Shown here: in pieces, positions 19,472-28,094 of the stretch | Position numbering within the stretch: position 1 is the first letter of the stretch | Layout of the letters: each line of letters begins with the position of its first letter | Assembly: GCA_002692725.1 (NCBI GenBank) | Contig: NZLU01000023.1 | Span: 520,610-584,609 of the forward strand | DNA: 64,000 bases | Direction: 5' to 3' | Origin: Ponticaulis sp. | GTDB taxonomy: Bacteria; Pseudomonadota; Alphaproteobacteria; Caulobacterales; Hyphomonadaceae | Position numbers and translations under genes: made by a program | Notes under the pieces: model-generated | Told to the model about the DNA's origin: nothing | The model's input: only the letters and a program-made list of their open reading frames with translations | Databases searched by the model: none

Positions 19472-19505
19472 GTGTGGGGCACCACACAAGCAACTGCGCA
19501 GGCGC
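19472..19505. repeat. dispersed repeat copy with hairpin, also found near 63.5-63.7 kb
   Basis: The motif CACCACACAAGC followed by RACYGCGCAGGCG at 19480-19504 recurs at 63662-63687 with two differences, and in related, shorter form on the reverse strand at 63508-63546 and 63722-63760. The left part, GTGTGG-GGCA-CCACAC at 19472-19487, is a hairpin. A second hairpin, AGCCTTG at 19516-19522 paired with CAAGGCT at 19531-19537, follows just before the next gene. No open frame uses the repeat. Confidence 0.55.
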
Positions 19506-19555
19506 AAGCCGACCGAGCCTTGGCGAGGAACAAGGCTGAGCAAAAAGGGATGAAC

Positions 19556-20356
19556 ATGAGCTATACCTCTCCCACTATCGAATTCTCTCTCGATGTCCTG
19601 AATGGCGCAGAGTTTGATCTCACCTCGCGCGCCTATGGCAAGGGCGAGACTGAACGCTGTGTCGAGACGCCCTGGGCGGCACAGACCTTCGCCAAAGTGA
19701 ACCGTGTTCTGGATATTGGCCTTGCCATGTCCCACCCGGATTATCTGGGCCTGATGATTGGCTTTCTCGATAAGGGCGGCAAGATTGAAGGCGCGGACAT
19801 CATCAAGCCAGAGCGGGTGAAAACGCGCTATCCGGAAGCCTGGCGCGACCAGATTCTCGACATTCCGGTGCATATCGGTGACGTCCGGAAAATGGATTTC
19901 TCATCTGATCCGTTCGACGCCATTATGTGCATTTCAACCCTCGAACATATTGGTTTTGATGCGCCTTCAGACCGAACTGATACCGCCTTTGACCGGCCAA
20001 CAGAGCTGGCGGATTTGCCGGAGCGTTCACCCAATGCGGATCGGGATGCACTGGCTGCCTTCCGCAAGGCGCTGAAGCCGGGTGGTCTTTTGTGCCTCAC
20101 CGTGCCAGCAGGCGAGGGCGCGACACGAAAAATTCAGGATTCGACAGGCCGCTGGGCAGCCTATCTCGAATACGGGCCTGCCGACTGGAATGCGCTCACC
20201 TCTCTTCCCGGGTTTGACGTCGTCACACAAGTTGGCGCGGCAGAAATGGACGACGGCTGGCGTGCCTGCGAACCGTTTGAGAAGGTCTATTCAGCCTCAG
20301 TCGGTGAAGATGGCTTCCCGCGCGGCTGCATTATGAGCGTGCTCAGAGCAGTCTAA
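19556..20356 (+). CDS. class I SAM-dependent methyltransferase-like protein
   Basis: The 266-residue product has a Rossmann methyltransferase layout: a motif I-like VLDIGLAMSHPD (about 47-58), an acidic strand end near GADI, an IGDVRKMDF segment, then MCISTLEHIGF and ALKPGGLLCLTVP as post-motifs. Motif I lacks the usual glycine-rich GxGxG, as in some sugar or lipid O-antigen methyltransferases, so the substrate is unknown and SAM binding is inferred. The ATG at 19556 is preferred over 19550 because AAGGG lies six bases before it. It follows murB by about 150 bases containing repeats, and its stop overlaps that of the next, convergent gene. Confidence 0.7.
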   Translation: MSYTSPTIEFSLDVLNGAEFDLTSRAYGKGETERCVETPWAAQTFAKVNRVLDIGLAMSHPDYLGLMIGFLDKGGKIEGADIIKPERVKTRYPEAWRDQILDIPVHIGDVRKMDFSSDPFDAIMCISTLEHIGFDAPSDRTDTAFDRPTELADLPERSPNADRDALAAFRKALKPGGLLCLTVPAGEGATRKIQDSTGRWAAYLEYGPADWNALTSLPGFDVVTQVGAAEMDDGWRACEPFEKVYSASVGEDGFPRGCIMSVLRAV

Positions 20357-21048
20357 AAGACGAGCTTACCCTCGCTCACAATCTGAACTTCGCGCACAAT
20401 CAGAGGATTGCCGCGCGTCAGATCGAGAAAGCGTCTCTCGTCTTGTTCTAAGCTCTGATAGGCGGGTGACTGAAAGGCCTGCTGAAGTCCCTGATAGGTA
20501 TCCCACCAGGACTCGGCGACCCCATCGCACCACGGCGTATGGCGCATCGACCGAAGGCGCGGCGTGTTCTGAACAAGGGCGCGCAGATGAGGCAAATTAC
20601 AGAGAAGCTTGCCATGGGCTTCGCGCCAGTAATGGGCAAAGCTTTCGCGGGTTACGCCGGGCTGACGCCAGACCGGTGTCATGGATTTCACCGTTTCTGC
20701 GCTGCCGCCTGGACGGGTTGGCATGGTTCCCATGCGGGCGAGCGGATCGACAATCAGAGGTGACCGGCGCGATGTATCGACAAAGTTCTCTTCATCGGCC
20801 AGCATCTCCTGAAAGGCTTCTGACCGCGCAGCCAACCCCATAGCGTGCTCATTCTCGAAGATCGCACACGAAACGCCGTCCCAGTCTGTTTGTCCGCGTT
20901 GATATTCTGGGCGGACCAGATTGAATTGCAGGCTGCGCAGCCCCGGTAATTCGGCTGTTATCGCTGCGTGGGTTTCAAGCCAATATCGGCAGAACTGGTA
21001 GAATGAGGTGCCGGACCGGCGTTTTACAAATACTATGGTTTTGATCAT
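20353..21048 (-). CDS. EthD-domain-like protein with two tandem halves
   Basis: The 231 residues look like two ferredoxin-fold dimeric alpha-beta barrel units of about 110 each. The first opens MIKTIVFVKRRSGTS with FCRYWLETHAA. The second opens around VKSMTPVWRQPGVT with FAHYWREAHGK. Each carries the EthD pattern of an FxxYWxxxH helix, and each ends with a PLIV strand. EthD-like proteins act with cytochromes P450 or as small-molecule binding or degrading factors; the substrate is unknown. The ATG at 21048 begins the first unit cleanly. The open frame continues to 21144 but adds no domain. Confidence 0.7.
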   Translation of the reverse strand: MIKTIVFVKRRSGTSFYQFCRYWLETHAAITAELPGLRSLQFNLVRPEYQRGQTDWDGVSCAIFENEHAMGLAARSEAFQEMLADEENFVDTSRRSPLIVDPLARMGTMPTRPGGSAETVKSMTPVWRQPGVTRESFAHYWREAHGKLLCNLPHLRALVQNTPRLRSMRHTPWCDGVAESWWDTYQGLQQAFQSPAYQSLEQDERRFLDLTRGNPLIVREVQIVSEGKLVF

Positions 21049-21158
21049 ATGCGACTGTTTTCCCGACTGCCCCCGGTTTGCTGTAAAATACGACTTCACC
21101 TTGCACAAGGATGCCGTATGCTCATGGTCTGTCGAGTTTGCCAACCGGGTTCCGTCTC

Positions 21159-22010
21159 ATGCGTAATTGTCTGAAATTCTTGCTCTGCTGTTTCCTGATT
21201 CTGGCGGGAATTGGCGCGCAGGCAGAGATGGAATTCGACGAGCCTGACCGGATGACGGACGCGCTGGTTGAGAAATGTCTCGAACAGCCCGGTGTCGACT
21301 TCATCGAGAACACGGATGTCATTTGCTATAACGCCGCGATCTTTCCAGAGCAGTTTCTGAAGCTCAACACGCTAGCCGATGCAAGCCGTATTATCATTAC
21401 CAGCCCTGGCGGCAATGTCGCAACAGCGCGTGGCATGAGCACCATTCTCGACAATCGTGGTGAGCCTGCAGTGATTGCCGGCCCCTGTATGTCGGCTTGT
21501 GCCATGGTGATCCTGCCGGGCCTTGATCAGGTCCATATCCATCATACGGCTCACATCGCGGTGCATGGCATTACAATGATCCCGTTCGGCCGTTGGTGGG
21601 GATGGTTGAAGGATGATGCAGAACCCTCACGCTTCAACACGATGACGGCGCAGCTCGGCTATGATCTCAAGTTTGCCATGCATTCGTCAGGAACCTCTCA
21701 TATGCGAGATCATCTGAACGGACAGGGCGTGGATGTCGCCTATATTCAGGACATCTCAGATCGTATGGAAGCGGATGCCCGTGCCTTTTCAGGCTGCCGT
21801 GTCGATGTGAAGGATTACTGGGGCATTGTGACGGCCGAAGACATTCGCAAATCGCTGGGCGATCACGTGACACGGATGGAAGCCTTCGTGCAGAATTGGT
21901 CGGACCCCGCAAATGCCGAATACCGATCTTGGGGGAAGTCGATTTCTGACCTCACCTACATCATGCAGAATGTCTGGCGAGAAGAAGGATGTTCACGCGT
22001 CAGTGAGTGA
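21159..22010 (+). CDS. exported ClpP/crotonase-fold protein, possible serine peptidase
   Basis: The 283-residue product begins with a signal peptide (cut near AQA, residue 22). It then resembles the ClpP fold: TSPGGN at 81-86 as oxyanion loop, CMSACAM with candidate nucleophile Ser112, and HGI with candidate base His136. The spacing of 24 residues matches ClpP-type enzymes. Such exported ClpP-like proteins are seen in Proteobacteria but are little characterised. The ATG at 21159 was chosen because it directly precedes the signal peptide; the ATG at 21111 would add 16 residues. The stop lies inside the convergent sixA gene (18-base overlap). The substrate is unknown. Confidence 0.7.
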   Translation: MRNCLKFLLCCFLILAGIGAQAEMEFDEPDRMTDALVEKCLEQPGVDFIENTDVICYNAAIFPEQFLKLNTLADASRIIITSPGGNVATARGMSTILDNRGEPAVIAGPCMSACAMVILPGLDQVHIHHTAHIAVHGITMIPFGRWWGWLKDDAEPSRFNTMTAQLGYDLKFAMHSSGTSHMRDHLNGQGVDVAYIQDISDRMEADARAFSGCRVDVKDYWGIVTAEDIRKSLGDHVTRMEAFVQNWSDPANAEYRSWGKSISDLTYIMQNVWREEGCSRVSE

Positions 22011-22511
22011 GCGCGGTGTGAAAAACTCGGCCAGTTTAAAATTGTAGGCGTTGAACGGGTCGTTTTCCTTGGCCTCGAAAACGGCCATGGCAGCGGTCGG
22101 AAATTTCACACGAAGCTGGCTGGCGGCCATGGAGTTGGAATATCCACCGTATTCCGTAAGCTGCATGGCGAGTTCGTGAATGCCTGGATTGTGGCCAATG
22201 ACCACGAGGCAGTTTGTATCTGGCAGAGCCTCGATCAGACCAGAAATTTCCTCAGGATCCGCAAGATAAAGGCGCTCGGAGAAGGTCACCGGGGCTTCAG
22301 GAAAGCTCTTCTGAAATTCAGCGACGGTCTCACGGGTCCGGCGTGCTGTCGAAACCAGGATCTGGGTCGGCCTGACATTCATGGCCTTCAACTGGAAGCT
22401 TACGGTCTGAGCATCTTCATGCCCGCGATCAGTTAACCTGCGCGTTTCATCAGAACCCGTTTCGCTATAGGGCTCGGTTTTGGCATGTCTGAAGAGGATC
22501 AGCTGTCGCAT
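21993..22511 (-). CDS. sixA: histidine phosphatase family protein, SixA-like
   Basis: The 172-residue product has the RHG-type phosphatase core in its SixA form: LFRHAKTE with catalytic His9, DRGHEDAQ, STARRTRET and IGHNPGIHEL with the second histidine. SixA removes phosphate from histidine of phosphotransfer proteins; in Alphaproteobacteria the target is not settled. The length is normal for a bacterial SixA. It is convergent with the exported ClpP-like gene and overlaps it by 18 bases. No terminator is visible. Confidence 0.82.
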   Translation of the reverse strand: MRQLILFRHAKTEPYSETGSDETRRLTDRGHEDAQTVSFQLKAMNVRPTQILVSTARRTRETVAEFQKSFPEAPVTFSERLYLADPEEISGLIEALPDTNCLVVIGHNPGIHELAMQLTEYGGYSNSMAASQLRVKFPTAAMAVFEAKENDPFNAYNFKLAEFFTPRSLTDA

Positions 22512-22676
22512 CTAGCGTTTTTTTACCCTTCATGTCCGGCTTTGGGAACTGTTTTTCCAGCATTCAGTTCGAGTCAGAGCATGATGGCGTTTCCGCTTCC
22601 GTTGAACAATCGCTCAGCAGGGAAGACCAGAAATGCGTATTTGCATACCTGGTCATTGTATCCATGTTATTTCGTT

Positions 22677-24632
22677 TCAATTCCAGGGTGACTGGCAGCC
22701 ATACAGAAAGCGCTGCATCACCATCAGCATTTCCGCACGCTGATCTTCATTGCGAACGGAATGCCCGGCACCTTCGAGTTCATGATACATGGAGGGGACC
22801 CCATATTCCTGCAGCAATCTGAAGGTTTCGCGCGACTGATTGACGTGCACAATGTCGTCTGCATCCCCATGGATCAGTAGAATGTTTGCCTTAATATTGC
22901 TGACATATGCGCGGGGAGAAATTGCGCGTACGGCCTCTGGGGCGGTCTCCGGGTTTCCAATTCTCTTGACCCAGACGTCTCGTGCCACGCGATCTGCATC
23001 GTCGTCTCCACTGAACTGATCGATGAATTCGGCCAGGTCGCTGACACCATTAATGCTGATGACACAGGTATATTTGTCTGGCGTCAGTGCGGCTCCCGCC
23101 ATTGCTGCATACCCGCCATAGGACGCGCCGACAATCAGACGGGCGGAGTCCGGATTGATCAGGCCCTCTGCTTCCAGTGCCGCAACGCCATCATCAATAT
23201 CGGTTTGCATGGCGCGGCCCCATTCACCGAAGCCGGCTTCTTCAAAGCCGCGTCCTAATTCGCCGCTTCCCCGGAACTGGGGCTGAAAGACATTATAGCC
23301 AAGATAGGCGAGATACTGAGCCATGCCGTCAAAATCGGCATGATCCCGGGCGACCGGTCCACCATGCGGATGCACTATCAATGGCGCATCCGGCCCGATA
23401 CGACCTTCGATATAATACCCGAACAAAGGCAATCCATCCTGTGCCGTGTAATCAACGCGCTGTATGGGAAACACGTGCTCTTTCTTCAAATCCGGACGTA
23501 AATTGATGACGTGCCGGGCTTTGAGTGTATCAACGTCGAAATGGAATAATGAGCCAGGGCGCGTCGGGCTTGAGACATAGAGCAGCCATTTGCGTCCATC
23601 CACGCTGGTTTCCAGTATGCTCCAATTGTCTTCGGGTTTGAACGCACCGTCGAGCATCCGACCGACCTCACCGAATTCCTCACTAATCCATTCTTTTTCG
23701 AGTTGATCCTCGAACCAGCCGACATAGAGCAGATCATCTGAATAGGTCTCTCGACGAAGCGTGACGATATCGTGCCCTTCCTTCTGGAAGATCTGCTCAA
23801 TGTATTTGTCATTCAGGAAATCATAGAGATAAAGCGCCGACGTTTCCGCGTCGTCAGGACGGTGCACCACCAGCATCTTCTGATCATTTGACAGATTACT
23901 TGCCGGCATAAAATCGTTCTCCAGGGGATCAAAGATTCTCTGGAGTTTCCAACGGCCATTTTCATCCCTGTAATAGACGCGCTGGACGTTTTCGCGTTTG
24001 CCTTCGTCAAACCGCAGAAACGGACGAAAATCATCGTCGAATTCCCAGTATTGAGTTTTCTTGCTACCCTTGTCGGCGACAAACTGCTCACCCGTTTCGA
24101 TATTGGCAATGATGAGGTCTTTTCCGCGCGAGCGTTCAACAACCATAGCGATTTCATTGGTGTCCCGAGACGCCCCAACAATGCGTGGAACGGTCACATC
24201 ATCGCGAATGTCGACCTTGGATGTTGAATATACCAGCTGCTCAGCCCCGGTCTTGGCATTGATGGCATAAATCACTGCCTGGGCAGAGGAATCACGCGCC
24301 CTGTTTCTGAGGTCGTATTGAATACCTTCGGCCAGGATCAGATCATCGAATCCCCAGGTCACTGAAAAATACAGACGATAGGAGGGAGCGTGAACAAGCA
24401 GATCGCCGTCACCTGTCGTTGATTTTATGGTGATTTCGTCCCAGTTATCCGTGCCAGTAAATGTGTGTTCGGCGACGCGCTTCAGAAGTGCTATCTTCAT
24501 GCCGTCAGGAGACATGGAATAGTCATCGATGTCATGCGGCCCGACATAGGCGAGCGGATATTCAGCCCGCGCCGCCAGACCAGTGAAACCAACAATCAAA
24601 ATAAGTGTGAAAACGCGCACGATTTGACGCAT
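22677..24632 (-). CDS. S9 family prolyl oligopeptidase-type peptidase, exported
   Basis: The 651 residues start with a signal peptide (hydrophobic to about residue 22). A beta-propeller-like region spans about 25-390 and an alpha/beta-hydrolase domain follows. The catalytic triad can be placed: Ser504 in GASYGGYA, Asp590 in HGDADD and His624 in GAGHSV. The order and spacing match dipeptidyl-peptidase IV or acylaminoacyl-peptidase types. The enzyme should cut short peptides in the periplasm. Its stop is followed by about 165 bases without a gene before sixA. The 5' leader has a short GCTCCC/GGGAGC stem at 24640-24665. Confidence 0.88.
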   Translation of the reverse strand: MRQIVRVFTLILIVGFTGLAARAEYPLAYVGPHDIDDYSMSPDGMKIALLKRVAEHTFTGTDNWDEITIKSTTGDGDLLVHAPSYRLYFSVTWGFDDLILAEGIQYDLRNRARDSSAQAVIYAINAKTGAEQLVYSTSKVDIRDDVTVPRIVGASRDTNEIAMVVERSRGKDLIIANIETGEQFVADKGSKKTQYWEFDDDFRPFLRFDEGKRENVQRVYYRDENGRWKLQRIFDPLENDFMPASNLSNDQKMLVVHRPDDAETSALYLYDFLNDKYIEQIFQKEGHDIVTLRRETYSDDLLYVGWFEDQLEKEWISEEFGEVGRMLDGAFKPEDNWSILETSVDGRKWLLYVSSPTRPGSLFHFDVDTLKARHVINLRPDLKKEHVFPIQRVDYTAQDGLPLFGYYIEGRIGPDAPLIVHPHGGPVARDHADFDGMAQYLAYLGYNVFQPQFRGSGELGRGFEEAGFGEWGRAMQTDIDDGVAALEAEGLINPDSARLIVGASYGGYAAMAGAALTPDKYTCVISINGVSDLAEFIDQFSGDDDADRVARDVWVKRIGNPETAPEAVRAISPRAYVSNIKANILLIHGDADDIVHVNQSRETFRLLQEYGVPSMYHELEGAGHSVRNEDQRAEMLMVMQRFLYGCQSPWN

Positions 24633-24732
24633 GCTTGAAGCTCCCCGAACTGACTTTCAGGGAGCGTAACGGCGCTGATGAGGTTTTCAAGTCAGTCTTT
24701 GACAATCACGAGTTGATTGCGCCCGGCAGGTG

Positions 24733-25176
24733 TCAGGCCTTGGCGTTGACTGCGATGCCTGATGCGCGGGTTTTTCCGCCGGTTTGTCCGTTTGAGCCGT
24801 AAGCCTGTGGACCGCGTGTTTCCTGTGAGACTTCACGCGCAATGGATTCGACCAGACCTTCCGTCACGCTCCGCATGGCGGTCAGGGCTTTGTTATGCTC
24901 GGCCAGAACTTCCTGGAACCGACGCACGGTTTCAAACAGGCTCTTGCGAAGGTTTGCATCACTCTTGACCAACTCATCCGGCTGGCGTGCGAGATTGGTC
25001 ATCTCCAGACGATAAGTATGCGCCAGACGTTCCTTTTCGTCCCAGTCCTGGGAGGACGCATCGAGCTGACGCGCCTTCAGCGCGGCGGTCTCGTCTGACA
25101 TCAGCGTGGTCAGGCGCTTGGTGAGGGAGATCAGCTGATCGAGGCGATCATCCATATCATGAGCGGCAATGGTCAT
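24733..25176 (-). CDS. FlgN-like flagellar protein
   Basis: The 147 residues are mostly one long helical region with heptad character (about 8-118) and a loose Gly/Ser-rich C-terminus. This matches the size and pattern of FlgN-type export chaperones for hook-associated proteins, and the gene ends the flgI-flgJ unit where such a protein is common. Similarity in this family is low, so the call depends on context. An alphaproteobacterial FlbY-type assembly protein is an alternative. It lies 21 bases downstream of flgJ on the same strand. No clear terminator follows. Confidence 0.6.
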   Translation of the reverse strand: MTIAAHDMDDRLDQLISLTKRLTTLMSDETAALKARQLDASSQDWDEKERLAHTYRLEMTNLARQPDELVKSDANLRKSLFETVRRFQEVLAEHNKALTAMRSVTEGLVESIAREVSQETRGPQAYGSNGQTGGKTRASGIAVNAKA

Positions 25177-25197
25177 GTGTGAGGTCCTTTTCGGTGT

Positions 25198-25500
25198 CTA
25201 TTCTAACCCCTGCATGCGCAGAATTTCGGTGTAGACCTGATCGGCAAGCCCGATCCCGCCCTGTTTCGACATTTCTTTCGCATACTCATCCACCAACATC
25301 GGGCGGAACGCCCGTTCTGCTGAGCCACCACCTGCAATTCCGTCTGTGTCGAGCGATTCAAACAGGGGGGCGAGCATCTGAGTGAGGAACATAGCCTCAA
25401 ATTCTTCGGCGACCTTGCGGGCCGCTTCCTTGTCTTTCACGCCGGCAACAGAGGGCAGGGCGGATTGCGAGCTGGCCGCGAGCGCATCGAGTTCATTCAT
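25198..25500 (-). CDS. flgJ: rod-binding protein, FlgJ N-terminal domain only
   Basis: The 100-residue product matches the N-terminal half of FlgJ, the rod cap that assists rod assembly: AARKVAEEFEAMFLTQML, followed by the aromatic FRPMLVDEYAKEM helix and GIGLADQVY. The C-terminal muramidase domain of enterobacterial FlgJ is absent, as in most Alphaproteobacteria, where a separate enzyme opens the wall. The gene starts two bases after the flgI stop, so translation is probably coupled. Confidence 0.88.
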   Translation of the reverse strand: MNELDALAASSQSALPSVAGVKDKEAARKVAEEFEAMFLTQMLAPLFESLDTDGIAGGGSAERAFRPMLVDEYAKEMSKQGGIGLADQVYTEILRMQGLE

Positions 25501-25502
25501 GA

Positions 25503-26615
25503 TCAGAGCACCTCAATCTCGGCCTGCAGGGCGCCGGCAACTTTCAGCGCCTGAAGAATGGAGATCATGTCGCGCGGCGTGACGCCGAGCGCGTTCAGAC
25601 CATCAACCAGTTCGCGAAGCGGCACACCACCATCCAGCATGGCAAGGCCGGTTCCGTCTTCGAGCACTTCGACGCCCGATTGCGGGACAACAACCGTTTC
25701 GCCTTCAGAGAAGGGGGCTGGCTGGCTGACACCAGGCTGTTCGGAAATCTGAATTGTGAGATTGCCCTGTGCGATGGCAACCGTTGAGACGCGGACATTT
25801 TCGCCCATGACTATCACGCCGGAGCCTTCATCGATGACGATTTTCGCCGGCTGATCCGGTTCAACCACCAGGCCTTCAATTTCGGCCAGAAGCGAGGTCA
25901 TGTCATAATTTGGCGGGCAGGCGAGGCGAATGGTGCCTGGGTCCAGAACGACCGCAAGGTCGACCCCCATATAGGCATTAATCGTATAAGCGAGGCGCTC
26001 TGCTGTTGTGAAATCAGGGTTTCGGAGCGCGAGACGCAGCACGCGTTGTTCAGACAGGTTGAAGCCGATTTCCCGCTCAATCAAAGCGCCATTGGAAATC
26101 CGCGCGGTGGTCGGAACGTTCCGAATGACGGATGTGCCGCTATCACCGCTCGCGGCGAACCCTCCTGCAGTCACTGGTCCCTGACCGACGGCATAAACCT
26201 GACCGTCGGCGCCTATGAGTGGTGTGACCAGCAAGGTTCCGCCCTGTAGTGATTTCGCATCACCAAGGCTTTGAACATTGACATCAATCCGAGAGCCGTT
26301 GGTTGCAAATGGGGGCAAATATGCTGTCACGGTCACCGCAGCGACGTTCTTGGTGTTGAGGTTCTGGTCGCGTGTGTTCACGCCCAGGCGCTCCAGCATG
26401 GATTCAAGACTTTGCTTGGTGAACGGCGAGTTCCGCAAGGAATCGCCTGTACCATTCAGGCCCACCACAAGCCCGTAACCGATGAGCTGGTTTTCCCGAA
26501 CGCCCTCAATATCGACAATATCTTTCAAACGTGAGGCCGCGTCCGCAGCAGGCAGAAAAGATGCCGTCATTGCGATGCAAAGAGCAGAAGCAGAGGCTTT
26601 CAAAAGCTTGGTCAT
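25503..26615 (-). CDS. flgI: flagellar P-ring protein FlgI
   Basis: FlgI forms the P-ring around the rod in the peptidoglycan layer. The 370 residues include a signal peptide (cut near ADA, about residue 26) and the conserved RLKDIVDIEGVRENQLIGYG start, NGTGD and the NSPFTKQS segment, with the usual length. It is the first gene of the flgI-flgJ-flgN-like unit and is divergent from fliX across 135 bases. In Caulobacter the fliX-flgI promoter region is CtrA-controlled; here a near-match (TTAA-N7-TTCA) lies at 26671-26685. Confidence 0.96.
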   Translation of the reverse strand: MTKLLKASASALCIAMTASFLPAADAASRLKDIVDIEGVRENQLIGYGLVVGLNGTGDSLRNSPFTKQSLESMLERLGVNTRDQNLNTKNVAAVTVTAYLPPFATNGSRIDVNVQSLGDAKSLQGGTLLVTPLIGADGQVYAVGQGPVTAGGFAASGDSGTSVIRNVPTTARISNGALIEREIGFNLSEQRVLRLALRNPDFTTAERLAYTINAYMGVDLAVVLDPGTIRLACPPNYDMTSLLAEIEGLVVEPDQPAKIVIDEGSGVIVMGENVRVSTVAIAQGNLTIQISEQPGVSQPAPFSEGETVVVPQSGVEVLEDGTGLAMLDGGVPLRELVDGLNALGVTPRDMISILQALKVAGALQAEIEVL

Positions 26616-26670
26616 GGTAACTCGTCAGACAAATCTGTTTAGAAATTACATGGCCAGAACCAAGAAACGG

Positions 26671-26685
26671 TTAACGTCTCTTTCA
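26671..26685. promoter_or_regulatory. possible CtrA site between flgI and fliX
   Basis: TTAA at 26671-26674, seven bases, then TTCA at 26682-26685, one mismatch from the CtrA consensus TTAA-N7-TTAA. It lies in the divergent region of two class II-type flagellar genes, where CtrA control is known in Caulobacter. A second TTAACG half-site lies at 26710-26715. Confidence 0.4.
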
Positions 26686-26750
26686 CCACGCATACACCAT
26701 AATGTTTCCTTAACGCTGAAGTCTGGCAGTGCCTGTATGGAGTTCCGGGA

Positions 26751-27179
26751 ATGCGTATTGATAAGTCCCGATCCAGTTCGAATGTGTCGTCGTCTCGCAA
26801 GACCAGTCCGTCTGGTGATCGGGGCGCATTCACGTCTGCAATGAGCGGATCCGATGCGCCATCAGCCGCCCGATCAACATCCTCCACGGTCGGCGTTTCT
26901 TCGGTCGCTGCGATTATGGTGCTGCAGGGCGCGGAAGACCCGCTGGAAAAGCGCCGTCGTTCTGAACGCCGCGGGCGTCAAATGCTGGAAGCGCTGGATG
27001 CGCTGAAACTTGATGTCCTCAGCGAACGCAATCCTGAAGCTGCTTTAAAGCGTCTCGCTCAGGCAATGGAGAGCGAACGAGACCAAACCGATGATCCGGA
27101 GCTCGAATCGGTGATCGATCAGATCGAACTTCGCGTTGCTGTTGAATTAGCGAAGTATAAATCGTCACACCGCCGATAA
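26751..27179 (+). CDS. fliX: flagellar assembly regulator FliX
   Basis: FliX couples completion of early basal-body structures to the sigma-54 activator FlbD in Caulobacter. The 142-residue product has a Ser/Thr-rich disordered N-terminus (1-50) and a conserved helical C-terminus with the DPLEKRRRSERRGRQMLEAL region near 63-82. Position is decisive as well: divergent from flgI, as in Caulobacter. A GGAG precedes the ATG by about eight bases. flbD itself is not in this window. Confidence 0.88.
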   Translation: MRIDKSRSSSNVSSSRKTSPSGDRGAFTSAMSGSDAPSAARSTSSTVGVSSVAAIMVLQGAEDPLEKRRRSERRGRQMLEALDALKLDVLSERNPEAALKRLAQAMESERDQTDDPELESVIDQIELRVAVELAKYKSSHRR

Positions 27180-27219
27180 AATCGCTGAAATTGTGGAATT
27201 TTTCTACTGAAATCCTTCA

Positions 27220-27248
27220 TTGAAGAGTCAGGTTAAACTCTATATACA
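27220..27248 (+). promoter_or_regulatory. probable sigma-70 promoter of dksA
   Basis: TTGAAG at 27220-27225 and TATACA at 27243-27248 are separated by 17 bases. A transcript starting near 27255 would have a short leader before the GTG at 27282. Confidence 0.45.
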
Positions 27249-27281
27249 GCCAGCCATCAAACAGCCGAGTCGGAGTCTGGT

Positions 27282-27698
27282 GTGAGTACGACTGATCTGG
27301 AAGGCTATAAGCCGAGCCCTGACGAAGAGTTCATGAACGATCGTCAGATTGCCTATTTTAGAAAGAAACTGCAGGACTGGAAGCAGGAGATTATTGATGG
27401 GTCAAAAACGACCATCGGTAACCTTCAGGAGGACAGCGATACGCTGGCCGACATCGTCGACCGGGCCTCAGCCGAAAGTGATAAAGCGCTGGAATTACGG
27501 ACACGCGACCGTCAGCGTAAACTGATTTCGAAAATCGATGCCGCGATACGGCGCCTTGACGAAGGCACGTATGGCTATTGCGAAATGACCGGTGATCCGA
27601 TTTCTCTTGGCCGACTTGAGGCCCGTCCGACAGCAACCCTGTCGCTCGAAGCGCAGGAAGCCCATGAGCGCAATGAAAAGACCGTCCGCGACGATTAG
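27282..27698 (+). CDS. dksA: RNA polymerase-binding transcription factor DksA
   Basis: DksA enters the secondary channel of RNA polymerase and with ppGpp tunes rRNA and amino-acid promoters. The 138-residue protein has the coiled coil with an acidic tip (around DIVDRASAESD) and the globular end GTYGYCEMTGDPI...RLEARP. Of the four zinc cysteines of E. coli DksA only one remains, which is common in Alphaproteobacteria and means a cysteine-poor, probably zinc-free form. It starts with GTG at 27282, preceded by CGGAG, and is followed by a strong terminator. Confidence 0.92.
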   Translation: MSTTDLEGYKPSPDEEFMNDRQIAYFRKKLQDWKQEIIDGSKTTIGNLQEDSDTLADIVDRASAESDKALELRTRDRQRKLISKIDAAIRRLDEGTYGYCEMTGDPISLGRLEARPTATLSLEAQEAHERNEKTVRDD

Positions 27699-27727
27699 TT
27701 TCGCACGATCGATTAAGCTTAAGAAAG

Positions 27728-27758
27728 CCCGTCTCCCTGAGGCGGGTTTTTTATTTTT
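27728..27758 (+). terminator. Rho-independent terminator after dksA
   Basis: CCCGTCTC at 27728-27735 pairs with GAGGCGGG at 27739-27746 (one G-U pair, three-base loop) and is followed by a T-rich run to 27758. Confidence 0.9.
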
Positions 27759-27999
27759 TGGGCGTGTAACGATTGATGCTCCATACACTCCATGCGAAGA
27801 GTAAAGCCCAGAAAACGAAGTTCGCGATAAGCGCCCAGCCCATTCCTGTGCTTGAATGAAGCGCTCGAAGCAAAGGCAGCAAGAAAGTCCGTCGACTGCC
27901 ATCTCCGTCCAAGTCTGCATTCAGGATCTTATAGCAAGCAAGGCTGCCCAACGATGTGCAGAGCAGCGCCATGCAGGTAATGCGAAAAACCCTCGTCAT
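27751..27999 (-). CDS. small membrane protein of unknown function
   Basis: A possible 82-residue protein with two hydrophobic helices (about 4-22 and 50-70), joined by a short polar loop containing DLDGDG, and a basic C-terminus. The stop codon is formed within the T-run of the dksA terminator. The ATG at 27999 lacks a clear ribosome site and the frame is open upstream to 28107, so the gene call is tentative. It is convergent with dksA. No family was recognised. Confidence 0.4.
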   Translation of the reverse strand: MTRVFRITCMALLCTSLGSLACYKILNADLDGDGSRRTFLLPLLRALHSSTGMGWALIANFVFWALLFAWSVWSINRYTPKK

Positions 28000-28040
28000 G
28001 CTGATTGCATAACGTTGTAGGATTGGGATGCACAGAAAAG

Positions 28041-28055
28041 TTTGTGTGACACAAA
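28041..28055. promoter_or_regulatory. 15-base palindrome, operator-like
   Basis: TTTGTGT-G-ACACAAA has perfect 7-base arms about one base. It lies about 40 bases before the start of the small membrane-protein gene and resembles a dimeric regulator site. Confidence 0.35.
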
Positions 28056-28067
28056 TCTTAATGGAAC

Positions 28068-28094
28068 AGCGGCGGCCCTCATGGAGCCGCCGCT
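28068..28094. other. perfect 9-bp GC-rich hairpin
   Basis: AGCGGCGGC at 28068-28076 pairs with GCCGCCGCT at 28086-28094, loop nine bases. Only TTTA follows on the forward strand, so termination activity is uncertain. Confidence 0.5.
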
